From HGM13233 sp900762805 (lineage in GTDB: Bacteria > Bacillota > Clostridia > Oscillospirales > Ruminococcaceae), in the NCBI GenBank assembly GCA_937993755.1, contig CALKMA010000009.1, positions 1 to 27,911 on the forward strand: 27,911 nucleotides of DNA, read 5' to 3'. Positions 1-7,110 of the stretch are shown piece by piece (positions within the stretch are counted from its first letter, which is position 1; each line of letters begins with the position of its first letter). The position numbers and the translations under genes are program-made. The notes under the pieces are model-generated. The model was not told the origin of the DNA, made no database searches, and worked only from the letters and a program-made list of their open reading frames with translations.

Positions 1-15
1 AAGCTATGTCTTCTT

Positions 16-183
16 TTATGCTCTTTCCAATTTGCGCAACTTATTGTACCTTATCCGGTCAAGCAGCATAACAACCATTGTTACTATAAAACCAACTATA
101 ACAAGGGTTACCCCCGCCAATGTGTATTGATAGCTTTTTGTTTTTTCAGCTTTGCATTTTTTCTTAAATTCTTTTTTTGTCAT
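16..183 (-). CDS. Small single-pass membrane protein, paralogue of 433-714
   Basis: A complete 55-residue reading frame starting at an ATG preceded by an AGAGGTGA ribosome binding site. The first 18 residues are lysine-rich (begins MTKKEFKK) and nearly identical to the start of the 93-residue protein at 433-714. One hydrophobic segment follows (about residues 21-43), then a basic tail ending KLRKLERA. This predicts one membrane segment flanked by positive charges. Function is unknown. It is the last gene of a minus-strand run that begins with a toxin/immunity pair, and the sequence just upstream is a near-copy of that in front of 433-714, so the two genes arose by duplication. Gene prediction is supported by the site and the paralogue; no family is recognised. 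Confidence 0.6.
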   Translation of the reverse strand: MTKKEFKKKCKAEKTKSYQYTLAGVTLVIVGFIVTMVVMLLDRIRYNKLRKLERA

Positions 184-270
184 AAAAATCACCTCTAAAT
201 ATGAAATTACAGTAGAACCATTTTAACGATACCCCAACCGTCATATCTTTATGAGATACGGCGATTGGGG
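184..270 (-). repeat. Copy 1 of a duplicated leader with hairpin
   Basis: About 85 bases in front of the 55-residue gene align along their length with 715-799. They contain an imperfect inverted repeat at 232-270 (outer arms CCCCAA and TTGGGG, with G-U pairs inside), a conserved CAGTAGAA segment and the ribosome binding site. No T-run follows the hairpin on the minus strand, so it is not a typical intrinsic terminator. It could be an mRNA processing or translational control structure. Confidence 0.6.
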
Positions 271-279
271 TTGCTGTGG

Positions 280-402
280 CTATTTCTTTTTGTTCCGTTT
301 TATCAGTGCTGTAATTATGCTAACTATTGCAATAACCAGATATCCAATGTAACGGACAAATAAGATTGGACGTTCATTGATTAAATGTTCTAATAAATCC
401 AT
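280..402 (-). CDS. 40-residue single-pass membrane peptide
   Basis: An ATG-initiated frame of 40 residues, with a weak AGGGAC site upstream. It starts MDLLEHLINERP, continues with a hydrophobic stretch (about residues 14-34, rich in I, V, L, Y) and ends with KRNKKK. The form is that of a small inner-membrane peptide with a basic cytoplasmic tail. It lies between the two paralogous small membrane genes in the same orientation, with 30 bases to the gene upstream. No family is recognised. A short hydrophobic frame can occur by chance, but spacing, orientation and the positively charged end support a real gene. Confidence 0.45.
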   Translation of the reverse strand: MDLLEHLINERPILFVRYIGYLVIAIVSIITALIKRNKKK

Positions 403-432
403 TTGTAAGTCCCTGTATTTTTGCAATAGATG

Positions 433-714
433 TTACTTTTGCTTTGAGTTGGTGTTAAGATATTCTTTGTACTCTTTATTAAAAGTGATTTCGCCGAGAA
501 TATCGTAAGCCATGCCAACAACTGCAAAAATCGCACCTATCACATATCCTACAATTTGCATTGGATATTGAAACATCTGCATCTTCCGATTTAATATAAG
601 AACAGATAACACAACAACAAAGCCAGTACAAACAAGAACAGCTCCTGTTAATGAAGTGCGATAGCTCTTGGTTCTTTCCGCTTTGCATTGTTTCTTAAAT
701 TCTTTTTTTGTCAT
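433..714 (-). CDS. Two-pass small membrane protein
   Basis: A 93-residue protein. The ATG at 714 was chosen because a GAGAGGTGG site sits just upstream; an in-frame start 15 bases earlier would overlap that site. The N-terminus (MTKKEFKKQCKAERTKSY) matches the 55-residue paralogue at 16-183. Two hydrophobic segments are seen at about residues 22-42 and 53-73, followed by a polar charged tail. Function is unknown. It lies downstream of an Imm70-type immunity gene on the same strand, so it may be an accessory immunity or membrane gene of that cassette; this is inference from position only. Confidence 0.65.
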   Translation of the reverse strand: MTKKEFKKQCKAERTKSYRTSLTGAVLVCTGFVVVLSVLILNRKMQMFQYPMQIVGYVIGAIFAVVGMAYDILGEITFNKEYKEYLNTNSKQK

Positions 715-799
715 AAAACCACCTCTCAAGAAGATACTGCAGTAGAATATCTTTAACGCAACCCCAATCGTCGTACATTTTAGAGTACGGTGATTGAGG
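715..799 (-). repeat. Copy 2 of a duplicated leader with hairpin
   Basis: Near-copy of 184-270: the same order of inverted repeat (762-799, with arms around CCCCAATCG and the complementary GATTGAGG), CAGTAGAA segment and ribosome binding site. It lies between the immunity gene and the 93-residue gene. Base changes in the two hairpin arms relative to copy 1 mostly keep pairing, which suggests the RNA fold matters. Confidence 0.6.
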
Positions 800-815
800 A
801 TTAAATGGTGATATC

Positions 816-1232
816 TTAAACAGCAGATGAAATAATTATGTCTTTTTTTATTTCAATCGCAGCATCTAAGGCCTTGTGAAATATCGTCAAAAAATCTCTA
901 CCGTCACTTGTTATAAAATAATTTGATAAATCAGTTATTTGATTACTGATTTTCTCGCCCCAAGGCGGTTGTTTTGTCAGATCATCAATATCCCATATCA
1001 CTTTTTCTGGTGGTAACTTTTTAAATTCGTTTTCGATTGTATTTAATTCTACTTTGGCATTAGAGACATTTGCATTTGCCAATTTTCCTTGATACAATTC
1101 ATTCATGATAACCGGGAATCTTGTACCCCAGTTCCCACATTCCAAATTATAGGCAACTGTTGAAAAAAAGGAATGTAAAAACGAAGCAGCACCTATCTCA
1201 TACCAAATGCAACCAACTTTGAATCCAACCAT
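816..1232 (-). CDS. Imm70-type immunity protein
   Basis: A 138-residue soluble protein whose start (VGFKVGCIWYEIGAASFLH) and later segments (NELYQGKL, KVIWDIDDL, QPPWG, DLSNYFITSDGRD) match what I recall of the immunity protein 70 family found beside polymorphic toxin tails. Immunity proteins bind and neutralise the toxin domain encoded next to them. The gene starts 11 bases after the toxin stop codon, and its AAGGCGG site overlaps that stop, so the two are translated from one message. Which toxin activity Imm70 blocks is not shown here. Family assignment rests on remembered sequence patterns. Confidence 0.75.
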   Translation of the reverse strand: MVGFKVGCIWYEIGAASFLHSFFSTVAYNLECGNWGTRFPVIMNELYQGKLANANVSNAKVELNTIENEFKKLPPEKVIWDIDDLTKQPPWGEKISNQITDLSNYFITSDGRDFLTIFHKALDAAIEIKKDIIISSAV

Positions 1233-1243
1233 AAATTACCGCC

Positions 1244-2089
1244 TTACTGTTTAAATATTATTTCAATGCCATTGTTTGTTTTTTTACTAATGCTATCAGC
1301 TAAGTCTTGCAATGTTGATGGAGATACATCCTGTCCTCTAACATCAATTAATACTGATTGTCGAGTTCCTGTAGGTAAATGCTCAAGTCTTTGGTAATAT
1401 TGTTGCTCAATATTCCTTGCGAGATTGTCACGACCTTGACTTGTAGTAACATCATAGTTTTTAACATCTATACTATGTCCTTCTTTATACAAATCGGGGC
1501 GAACACTTCCCTTATCACCATAATTTGCGGTTTCTCCGTTCTTAAAAGACTGTTGAGATTGATAATCGGAAAATTGTGAATTTGCGTCTAATTCAGATTG
1601 TCTCCATGATGGACGATTATTTGTTGTAGAAGACGATACTGATTTTGACGGTGTTTTACTGATTCCAACCTCAGCATTACTTGCAAAAGTTCCATCCGGT
1701 CGATGCCATCTACCATTAACATCTTGTTTATACCCTTTTTTGATTAAATCTTTAGCATCGTCACCGTGCTTTACAATATCAGCCGCAGCATCAGCAATAT
1801 CATCACCATGTTTGGCAATATCAGTTGCAGCATCGACAATGTCATCGCCGTGTTTTGCGATATCGGTTGCAGCATCGACAATATCATCGCCATGCTTTGC
1901 AATATCACCGGCAACGCCTAATGTCTTGTTTGCCGCCTTACTGCCTTTACCCGCTGCATCACCTGCTACCGGAATACAGGAAAGGAAAGATAAGCCTACG
2001 TTAACAACATCGCCCTCAGCAAGATAAATCAGACCGTTTGCAGCGTCTGCAATTTCTCCGTATCCGGGGATAACCCCAAGAACATCCAA
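1244..2089 (-). CDS. Truncated polymorphic toxin C-terminal region, nuclease-like tail
   Basis: The frame stays open from the stop at 1244 back to 2236, just below an in-frame TGA at 2237-2239, but holds no ATG; the TTG at 2089 has no visible ribosome binding site. This is therefore probably the 3' part of a larger toxin gene that lost its secretion and delivery portion. Visible in order: a hydrophobic pre-toxin-like segment (begins VLGVIPGYGEIADAANGL), a linker of 14-residue repeats built on DIAKHGDDIVDAAT, a serine/threonine-rich stretch, and a C-terminal domain with RPDLY followed by IDVKNY. The last pair resembles the D...D/E-x-K core of restriction-endonuclease-fold toxins. It is followed directly by an Imm70 gene. 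It may be an orphan toxin cassette kept for recombination with an intact toxin, or a relic. Confidence 0.6.
   Translation of the reverse strand: MDVLGVIPGYGEIADAANGLIYLAEGDVVNVGLSFLSCIPVAGDAAGKGSKAANKTLGVAGDIAKHGDDIVDAATDIAKHGDDIVDAATDIAKHGDDIADAAADIVKHGDDAKDLIKKGYKQDVNGRWHRPDGTFASNAEVGISKTPSKSVSSSTTNNRPSWRQSELDANSQFSDYQSQQSFKNGETANYGDKGSVRPDLYKEGHSIDVKNYDVTTSQGRDNLARNIEQQYYQRLEHLPTGTRQSVLIDVRGQDVSPSTLQDLADSISKKTNNGIEIIFKQ
1759..1911 (-). repeat. 42-base tandem repeat in the toxin linker
   Basis: Three full 42-base units (1759-1800, 1801-1842, 1843-1884) and a partial one to about 1911. They encode a 14-residue repeat around KHGDDI. Units differ mainly at third codon positions, consistent with selection on the protein, and the number of units could vary between strains. 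Confidence 0.85.
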
Positions 2090-2339
2090 TGTGTTGTGGA
2101 CGATGCTAATTGCAAGGTTCTGATCCAGCTTATCTAATTCATCGCAAAGCTTTTTGTACTCATAGTAAGCTGCCGCATCCGTAAATGTAACAACCTTTTT
2201 ATCCTTTGCGTTGCGGCAGCTGAAACGGTCAGGGCTTCAGAAAAGACAGCCGTGCAGAATGCAAGGCCTTTGCGGCGGTAAGTCGTCTCAGAATACTATA
2301 CCTGGGCCTGTTTTAGCTGCGGGCTCTTGCGTGTGGCCT

Positions 2340-4079
2340 TTACCCTTCCACGATCGACGGCGTAAAGTTTTCTATGGCGCTCCGCAGCTTCGGATGATGG
2401 ATAACAAAATGAATAGCAGGCGCCTTGCCCTTTGAAACAACGACGCACTTTCCTTCATGTATGCGTATTTGCAGATTTCGGAAGGTGTGGGACGCGGTCT
2501 TTTTAAGGAGAAAGCCTGGGTGCTGAGCGGCAAACCGTTCCGTAGCGAGAAGATGCGCCGAAAAATACGTGTAGCTGTACAGGACATCTCTTTCGCAAAA
2601 AACATCGGAAAGATCAAGCCGATAAGGATGAGCGTCAAAGGCAGACTCGTCGGCAGCGGGCACTTCAACCTCCACGCAGTCCTTTTCCAGTATGGACTCT
2701 ATACGGCTTTTTTGAGCTTTCGCATAGGCGGCAATGCGCTTTGCTTCTTCCTCGGGAAATCCGTGATTGTTCAGCATGGAGCGCAGCATATCTTCCTCGA
2801 TCGTATACAGCGGCAGCGTGGAGAGAACGCTTCTGCGTCTGCCGCTTATCTGCACATCCGCCGCCCAGAACGCCCGAAATTCGTTTTCTCGCTCGCTTCT
2901 GTAAATATCCATCAGCGGATAGGCGCTGCTGAGAAGCTCCTTTGCCCGCAGCGAATAGTATTCGATTTCCTTTTTTGATTTGGTGAGATAATACTTGCCG
3001 TCCTCGTGGTGCCCGGCAATCGCCTCGCCGGCAAGAGCGGCGGCGCCGGAAACCTTGAGAAAATGCAGGAAAACATGGTTCTGCACATTTTTCAGATAAT
3101 ACGGAGAGATCTGACCTGTCATATACATCGGGATCCAGCCCTCAAGCCCCAGCATCATATCGTCAAAGGAACGGTCGAGGCTGTGGATCTGATGCAGGTG
3201 CAAGCCTTTTTTCAGCATCATTGCCATCCCGAACATCCACTTTTTCGGGAACTCCGGATCCTTCGCCATTTCCTTCATCGGCATATCGCTGTACATAATG
3301 ACCGGCTCCATAGACTTTGAAAGCACGGTCGCCTTCAGAAAGTCAAGCTCGCTTTCCATCATATCGGCAAGCCCGAAATAGGCTTTGGAGGTCGGCATCT
3401 GAAACGGCACGGTCGGCACCTTCAGCTCATCAAAACGAATGGATTGTATATATTCGTTCAGGTCGAACTCGTCAAGCTTTGTGAGAAAGATGTTCGTCTG
3501 ATCTTCTTTTGGGGCTTGAGTGGAAAACAGCCACTCGGTTATTCTTTCACGGCAGACCGATATGTCGGACAGCTCCTTTTCATCCGCGGAGAGCAGCTCG
3601 GAGAGGACAGCCTTGTCCTGAGCCGTATCGTGCTCTCTTGCCACATACGAGGCAACGGCAGCGGCGAATTTTTCCGGCTCGGCAGGGCGGCGTGTTCCGT
3701 TCCGAAATCGAAAGACGGTGGACATATCATAGTTCGCGGCATGGGACAGCCTGCCGATATTGATATTCAGCGTCTGAATCAGCGTATTGAAATTTCGGAT
3801 AAGCGTATCGACCCTCTCACCGTTTTCCGCATACTCCTCGGCAGAGAGAAGGGCGCTCTGCACGGAATCCTCCGCGATGCCCTCAATTTGCTTTTCCTTT
3901 GCCATACGGGAGATCGCCGTGCAAATGCTGCGGAAGGTCGTGGAATTTTTATCGGGCACACGGACGCCGGACCGGTAGCGGCTGAGCGCCGCCGGGGAGA
4001 TCCCGGCGGCTTCGGCAAGCTCCTTCTGCATACAGCCCAGTGCTTCTATGTATTCATTCAGTATTTCAGAGTATTTCAT
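2340..4079 (-). CDS. Large cytoplasmic protein with two HTH-like segments
   Basis: A 579-residue protein. The ATG at 4079 is preceded by an AGGGAG site; longer in-frame starts would run through the promoter. Residues about 5-42 are a Cro/C1-type helix-turn-helix (MQKELAEAAGISPAALSRY). A second, similar stretch lies at about residues 100-150 (LSHAANYDMSTVFRFRNG), so it may carry two DNA-binding motifs. The remaining 430 residues are mostly helical and match no family I recognise; no signal peptide or membrane segment is seen. It is transcribed divergently from a lipoprotein gene, with both promoters in the 188-base gap, which suggests it regulates that promoter and its own. The long C-terminal part may sense a ligand or protein partner; this is inference. 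GC content is moderate, below that of the core genes to the right. Confidence 0.75.
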   Translation of the reverse strand: MKYSEILNEYIEALGCMQKELAEAAGISPAALSRYRSGVRVPDKNSTTFRSICTAISRMAKEKQIEGIAEDSVQSALLSAEEYAENGERVDTLIRNFNTLIQTLNINIGRLSHAANYDMSTVFRFRNGTRRPAEPEKFAAAVASYVAREHDTAQDKAVLSELLSADEKELSDISVCRERITEWLFSTQAPKEDQTNIFLTKLDEFDLNEYIQSIRFDELKVPTVPFQMPTSKAYFGLADMMESELDFLKATVLSKSMEPVIMYSDMPMKEMAKDPEFPKKWMFGMAMMLKKGLHLHQIHSLDRSFDDMMLGLEGWIPMYMTGQISPYYLKNVQNHVFLHFLKVSGAAALAGEAIAGHHEDGKYYLTKSKKEIEYYSLRAKELLSSAYPLMDIYRSERENEFRAFWAADVQISGRRRSVLSTLPLYTIEEDMLRSMLNNHGFPEEEAKRIAAYAKAQKSRIESILEKDCVEVEVPAADESAFDAHPYRLDLSDVFCERDVLYSYTYFSAHLLATERFAAQHPGFLLKKTASHTFRNLQIRIHEGKCVVVSKGKAPAIHFVIHHPKLRSAIENFTPSIVEG

Positions 4080-4103
4080 ACTTTTTCTCCCTATAACCCC
4101 TTT

Positions 4104-4112
4104 ATTATACCA
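4104..4112 (-). promoter_or_regulatory. Extended -10 promoter for the double-HTH gene
   Basis: On the minus strand the bases read TGGTATAAT, a perfect extended -10 element, 24 bases upstream of the ATG. The -35 region is weak (TATTCT-like). Confidence 0.65.
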
Positions 4113-4211
4113 TACACGGAAGAGAAAGAATAGAAGAGAAGTGAAAAAAGATAAATTGCCAAAGTCGGACAATGACAGTTGCGGCAATCGGAACATCTGG
4201 CCGATGGCTTA

Positions 4212-4220
4212 TGCTATAAT
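4212..4220 (+). promoter_or_regulatory. Extended -10 promoter for the lipoprotein operon
   Basis: TGCTATAAT is a perfect extended -10 element; no good -35 is present at 17 bases. Both divergent promoters being of the extended -10 type suggests they may depend on an activator, possibly the adjacent HTH protein. Confidence 0.65.
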
Positions 4221-4267
4221 TTTGCGGGAGCAGGAGTGCAGGAACCAAAGGAGGTCACAAGTTTTTT

Positions 4268-5362
4268 ATGAAAGCTGCTATGAAAATATTGTCTTTTCTG
4301 CTGTTGGCCGTTATTCTCGCGACGACACTCGCCGCCTGCGGAGAACAGGCAGAGCGCGGGATCAAGGTGACACAAACGGCAGCCAAAGCCGTGCAGACCG
4401 AAGAATATGAAACCGCTGATTTCAGTATGACCATCCCGAAGGAATGGACGGTCACGACCGGCGGAACAAACATCTATCACAGTATTCGTGTGTTTGATCC
4501 GAACGAGCCGCTCAATCAGATGTTTGTGCTGCTCAAGGCCGATGTTCTTCTGCACAGTCAGGCGGGCAAAGACGCCTGGCAGCAAAGCTACAACAAGGGG
4601 AACGCACAGGCGGTGATTTTTGCCAAGGCTCCCGTGCTTGAAAATCCATCAACCGAAGGCTTTTTCAAAATATTTCCACAGTATGCGGCCTTTGTATCGG
4701 AGGTTGAGCCCGATTATTTCGGCTATACTTTCCCGCAATTCAACAGCTTTACGGTAACAGACCGATATGCCTCGACCAGCAGCATGAAATCGGTGGCCAT
4801 GGGTGATGAGCTGCTGCGAGCCACCTTTACCGATAACGGCAAAGAGGGTGAAGGACTGTTTGCCGCATCTGTTGTGGATTTCGGAAGCTTTATGATCTCC
4901 GGAGGCAATGTGGTGGGCTATCAGCTGCAAGCGGCGGACGGCGGATACTATATGGCCTATAACATCGTGGCGATCACCGCCGCAAAAGACACATTCATCG
5001 AGTGGGAGAGCGTGCTTGCCGACTGCTTTAAGACCCTTCAGTATTCCGACAGCTTCATCAATGCCACCAATCAGGCAAGCAATGAAAAGGTTGCCCTTGC
5101 AAAACAGATCAGTCAGAACTTTAATGCGACTATGGACGGCTTTATGTCCTCATGGGAAAGCCGCAACAGAAGTCAGGACATTATGAGCCAGAAGCAGAGC
5201 GACGCAACGCTTGGCTATGAGCGGGTATACGACACCGAAACGGGCGAAATTTATAAGGCGACCAACGGCTTTACCGATGTCTATGACGGCAATCGGTATA
5301 AGGCAGTGACCGATGACAATATGTACGCCGAGCCGATAAGCGGCTATATTGAAAAGCAATAG
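4268..5362 (+). CDS. Lipoprotein of unknown function (LP1)
   Basis: A 364-residue protein with a strong AAAGGAGGTC site upstream of the ATG. Residues 1-20 form a signal peptide ending in the lipobox LAAC, so the mature protein should be lipid-anchored on the outer face of the membrane. The body begins with a segment of the kind seen in PsbP-like or stress-related lipoproteins (FSMTIPKEWTVT), but I do not assign a family. The C-terminal 70 residues are rich in N, Q, D, Y and end NMYAEPISGYIEKQ; this tail recurs in degraded form just downstream. It is transcribed divergently from the double-HTH gene and followed by a second lipoprotein gene. Function is unknown; an envelope sensor or substrate-binding role is possible. 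Confidence 0.8.
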   Translation: MKAAMKILSFLLLAVILATTLAACGEQAERGIKVTQTAAKAVQTEEYETADFSMTIPKEWTVTTGGTNIYHSIRVFDPNEPLNQMFVLLKADVLLHSQAGKDAWQQSYNKGNAQAVIFAKAPVLENPSTEGFFKIFPQYAAFVSEVEPDYFGYTFPQFNSFTVTDRYASTSSMKSVAMGDELLRATFTDNGKEGEGLFAASVVDFGSFMISGGNVVGYQLQAADGGYYMAYNIVAITAAKDTFIEWESVLADCFKTLQYSDSFINATNQASNEKVALAKQISQNFNATMDGFMSSWESRNRSQDIMSQKQSDATLGYERVYDTETGEIYKATNGFTDVYDGNRYKAVTDDNMYAEPISGYIEKQ

Positions 5363-5414
5363 CAGGTCAGGAATGGTTGGCAAAGAAACGAGAATGATAA
5401 GGAGATTCCGGACG

Positions 5415-5471
5415 ATGAATGTACCGCGGCATTCCATGTACACGGAACCGATCGGCGGATATATCAGGTAA
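5415..5471 (+). pseudogene. Remnant of a duplicated LP1 C-terminus
   Basis: A 19-codon frame ends MYTEPIGGYIR-stop, matching the MYAEPISGYI end of LP1. The sequence before it is degenerate. Its TAA is directly followed by the ATG of the next lipoprotein gene (TAAATG), so it might now act as a translated coupling leader. The best reading is a leftover of a duplicated LP1 copy. Confidence 0.55.
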
Positions 5472-5939
5472 ATGCCGCGCAGAAAATATTATTGTATAAA
5501 AGTTGTCTGCCTGACATGCTTCCTGTTATTTGCTATGCTCACGGCAGCCTCATGCAGTAACACCGGCAAAAGCCCATCTTCAAATGTCGGTTCTCTTTCC
5601 GATTTTTGCGACAGCAGGACGAAGGACTTCCTGCTCGGCGAGACGCTGCCGGAGCTTCTGCGGTATTACCGCGATCACGAAACGGCGGAGCGGTATGAGG
5701 AGCACGATAAAGCTCAGATACAAGCCGTGATGAAGGCGCTTGCCGCTATCGAAGTGACCGGAGAAACAGATACACGGTTTTCCGATTATGAGGACACGTT
5801 TGTCTTTGTTACGTCCGAGGGCGCGGAATACACCTTCTCGTTCAATGGCCGGCGCTTCATCACAGGTGATTTTGTGTATGAGCTTGAAAACGACAAGGCG
5901 CTGTGGGAGCTCGCGGAAAGCATTTCCGCGGACGAATAA
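5472..5939 (+). CDS. Small lipoprotein of unknown function (LP2)
   Basis: A 155-residue protein with a basic start (MPRRKYY), a hydrophobic segment and a lipobox-like TAASC ending at about residue 28, so it is probably a secreted lipoprotein. The mature part is acidic and polar with a predicted mixed fold (FVFVTSEGAEYTFSFNGRRF suggests beta hairpins); no family is recognised. The upstream site (AGGTAA) is weak, and the preceding mini-frame stops exactly at the start codon, which suggests translational coupling. A truncated, diverged second copy of its 5' end occurs at about 6650-6850. Confidence 0.7.
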   Translation: MPRRKYYCIKVVCLTCFLLFAMLTAASCSNTGKSPSSNVGSLSDFCDSRTKDFLLGETLPELLRYYRDHETAERYEEHDKAQIQAVMKALAAIEVTGETDTRFSDYEDTFVFVTSEGAEYTFSFNGRRFITGDFVYELENDKALWELAESISADE

Positions 5940-6004
5940 AAGCTGAAAAGGCGGGCGGCTTGCCGGGTATCCGCATACGGATGGTGTCAGTCATGGAAAC
6001 ATGC

Positions 6005-6035
6005 TTGAGCCAACGATCAACAACTGGTATATAAT
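6005..6035 (+). promoter_or_regulatory. Possible promoter for the zinc-ribbon gene
   Basis: TTGAGC and TATAAT are separated by 19 bases, 20 bases before the ATG at 6056. The long spacer makes it a moderate candidate. Confidence 0.4.
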
Positions 6036-6055
6036 TTTTAAGGGAGGTTTTCGTA

Positions 6056-6643
6056 ATGTCGGAAGCAAGAGTTTTTATGTTAAACGGCACAGATGTGCAG
6101 GTGATCGTCAGCAGGGTGGAGAGCTTTCTCCGCTTCGAAAAGGGAATGGAGGTACAGGGCTCTCAGACCACGGACGGTTATGTCATGCAGGCAAGTCAGC
6201 CGAAGGACGGATGGAAAACGTTTTCCGGGATGAGGCTGGCGGTTACCGTTCAGATGGCGGTCGCGGGAAATCAATTGAATGTGATGGTGGGCGAAGGGCA
6301 GTGGTCGGATAAGCTCGGCGCAGGAGCTATCGGTCTGTTTGTTGCCTGGCCTCTCGCCATAACAGCCGGAATAGGCGCATTCAAGCAGAAAAAGCTTCCC
6401 GCCGAAATCTTTCAGGTGATCGAGAGCTGCATTTTATCGGGCGGAAAAGCCGTTGTCGTGAACAGCGCAGGCCCGACGGTTGCGTCAGGAATGATGGTAT
6501 GCCCAAGCTGTAAAGAGCAGATCGAGGCGGGCTCAAAGTTTTGCAATCACTGCGGGGCAAAGCTCAGCACCAAGTGCCCGAATTGCGATGCCGATATCGC
6601 ACCGGGAAGCGCCTTCTGCTCCGAATGCGGACAAAAGCTGTAA
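6056..6643 (+). CDS. Membrane-associated protein with two zinc ribbons
   Basis: A 195-residue protein with a good GGGAGG site. Residues 1-80 form a soluble domain (FMLNGTDVQVIVSRVESFL), followed by one hydrophobic segment at about 84-107. The C-terminus carries two tandem CxxC...CxxC zinc ribbons (CPSC...CNHC and CPNC...CSEC), of the type common in stress and scaffolding proteins. It lies downstream of the two lipoproteins on the same strand. The role is unknown. The N-terminal domain together with a membrane segment and zinc ribbons suggests a membrane-tethered adaptor; this is inference. Confidence 0.8.
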   Translation: MSEARVFMLNGTDVQVIVSRVESFLRFEKGMEVQGSQTTDGYVMQASQPKDGWKTFSGMRLAVTVQMAVAGNQLNVMVGEGQWSDKLGAGAIGLFVAWPLAITAGIGAFKQKKLPAEIFQVIESCILSGGKAVVVNSAGPTVASGMMVCPSCKEQIEAGSKFCNHCGAKLSTKCPNCDADIAPGSAFCSECGQKL

Positions 6644-6652
6644 TTTGCCGAA

Positions 6653-6850
6653 CGGATATATCAGGGAAAGCGTCACACGGAAAAGGCTTGTCCCACAAGG
6701 GCTGTCTGCCCGTTCTGCTGCCTGATACTCGTTATGCTCACGACCGCCTCATGTGACAGCGCCGATAAAAACGCCTCTGCTTCGGAGAAGGATCGGAGCA
6801 TAACAATGAACGGTGAAGGACCGGGGCTTTTTGCGCGCTTTATGCGCTAA
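6653..6850 (+). pseudogene. Truncated, diverged copy of the LP2 5' end
   Basis: From CGGATATATCAGG onwards, this stretch aligns with the sequence before and at the start of LP2 (from about 5457). It has the same hydrophobic core and lipobox (LTTASC here, LTAASC there), but the start codon is lost and the frame ends at 6848-6850 after a short unrelated tail (FARFMR). It is therefore a broken duplicate. Together with the LP1-tail remnant it shows that the LP1-end/LP2-start junction was once present twice. Confidence 0.6.
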
Positions 6851-6856
6851 TCTTAT

Positions 6857-6906
6857 AAGCCTCCCCCGTTTTGCCCCACAAGGGCAAAACGGGGGAGGCT
6901 TTTTTT
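6857..6906 (+). terminator. Strong intrinsic terminator
   Basis: A perfect 20-base stem (6857-6876 with 6882-6901), 5-base loop, then a T-run. It ends the accessory plus-strand block and faces the minus-strand operon beyond it. From here to 7110 I see no gene. Confidence 0.9.
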
Positions 6907-7110
6907 CTTTGCCGACCGGGTTATCCGGCGGCCTTGCGGGGCATGCTTCCCTTGCGGCGCGCGTGGAAGCTTTTGTTTGCTTTGCATGGCGTTCAATTTT
7001 ATTTATCTTGCTCTGTATTTTCTTCATTTTCCCTGCCGTTGACAGCCGCCGCAGAGCCTCCGGCCGGAGGGCTGCCGCGTTCCCGTCCGTTCGGGGGCAT
7101 CCGCTGCTGC

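Noticed and set aside
6813..7110. Minus-strand frame starting MKKIQSKINKIERHAKQTK downstream of the carboxypeptidase
   Set aside because: It reads straight through the strong terminator stem at 6857-6906 and has no family resemblance.
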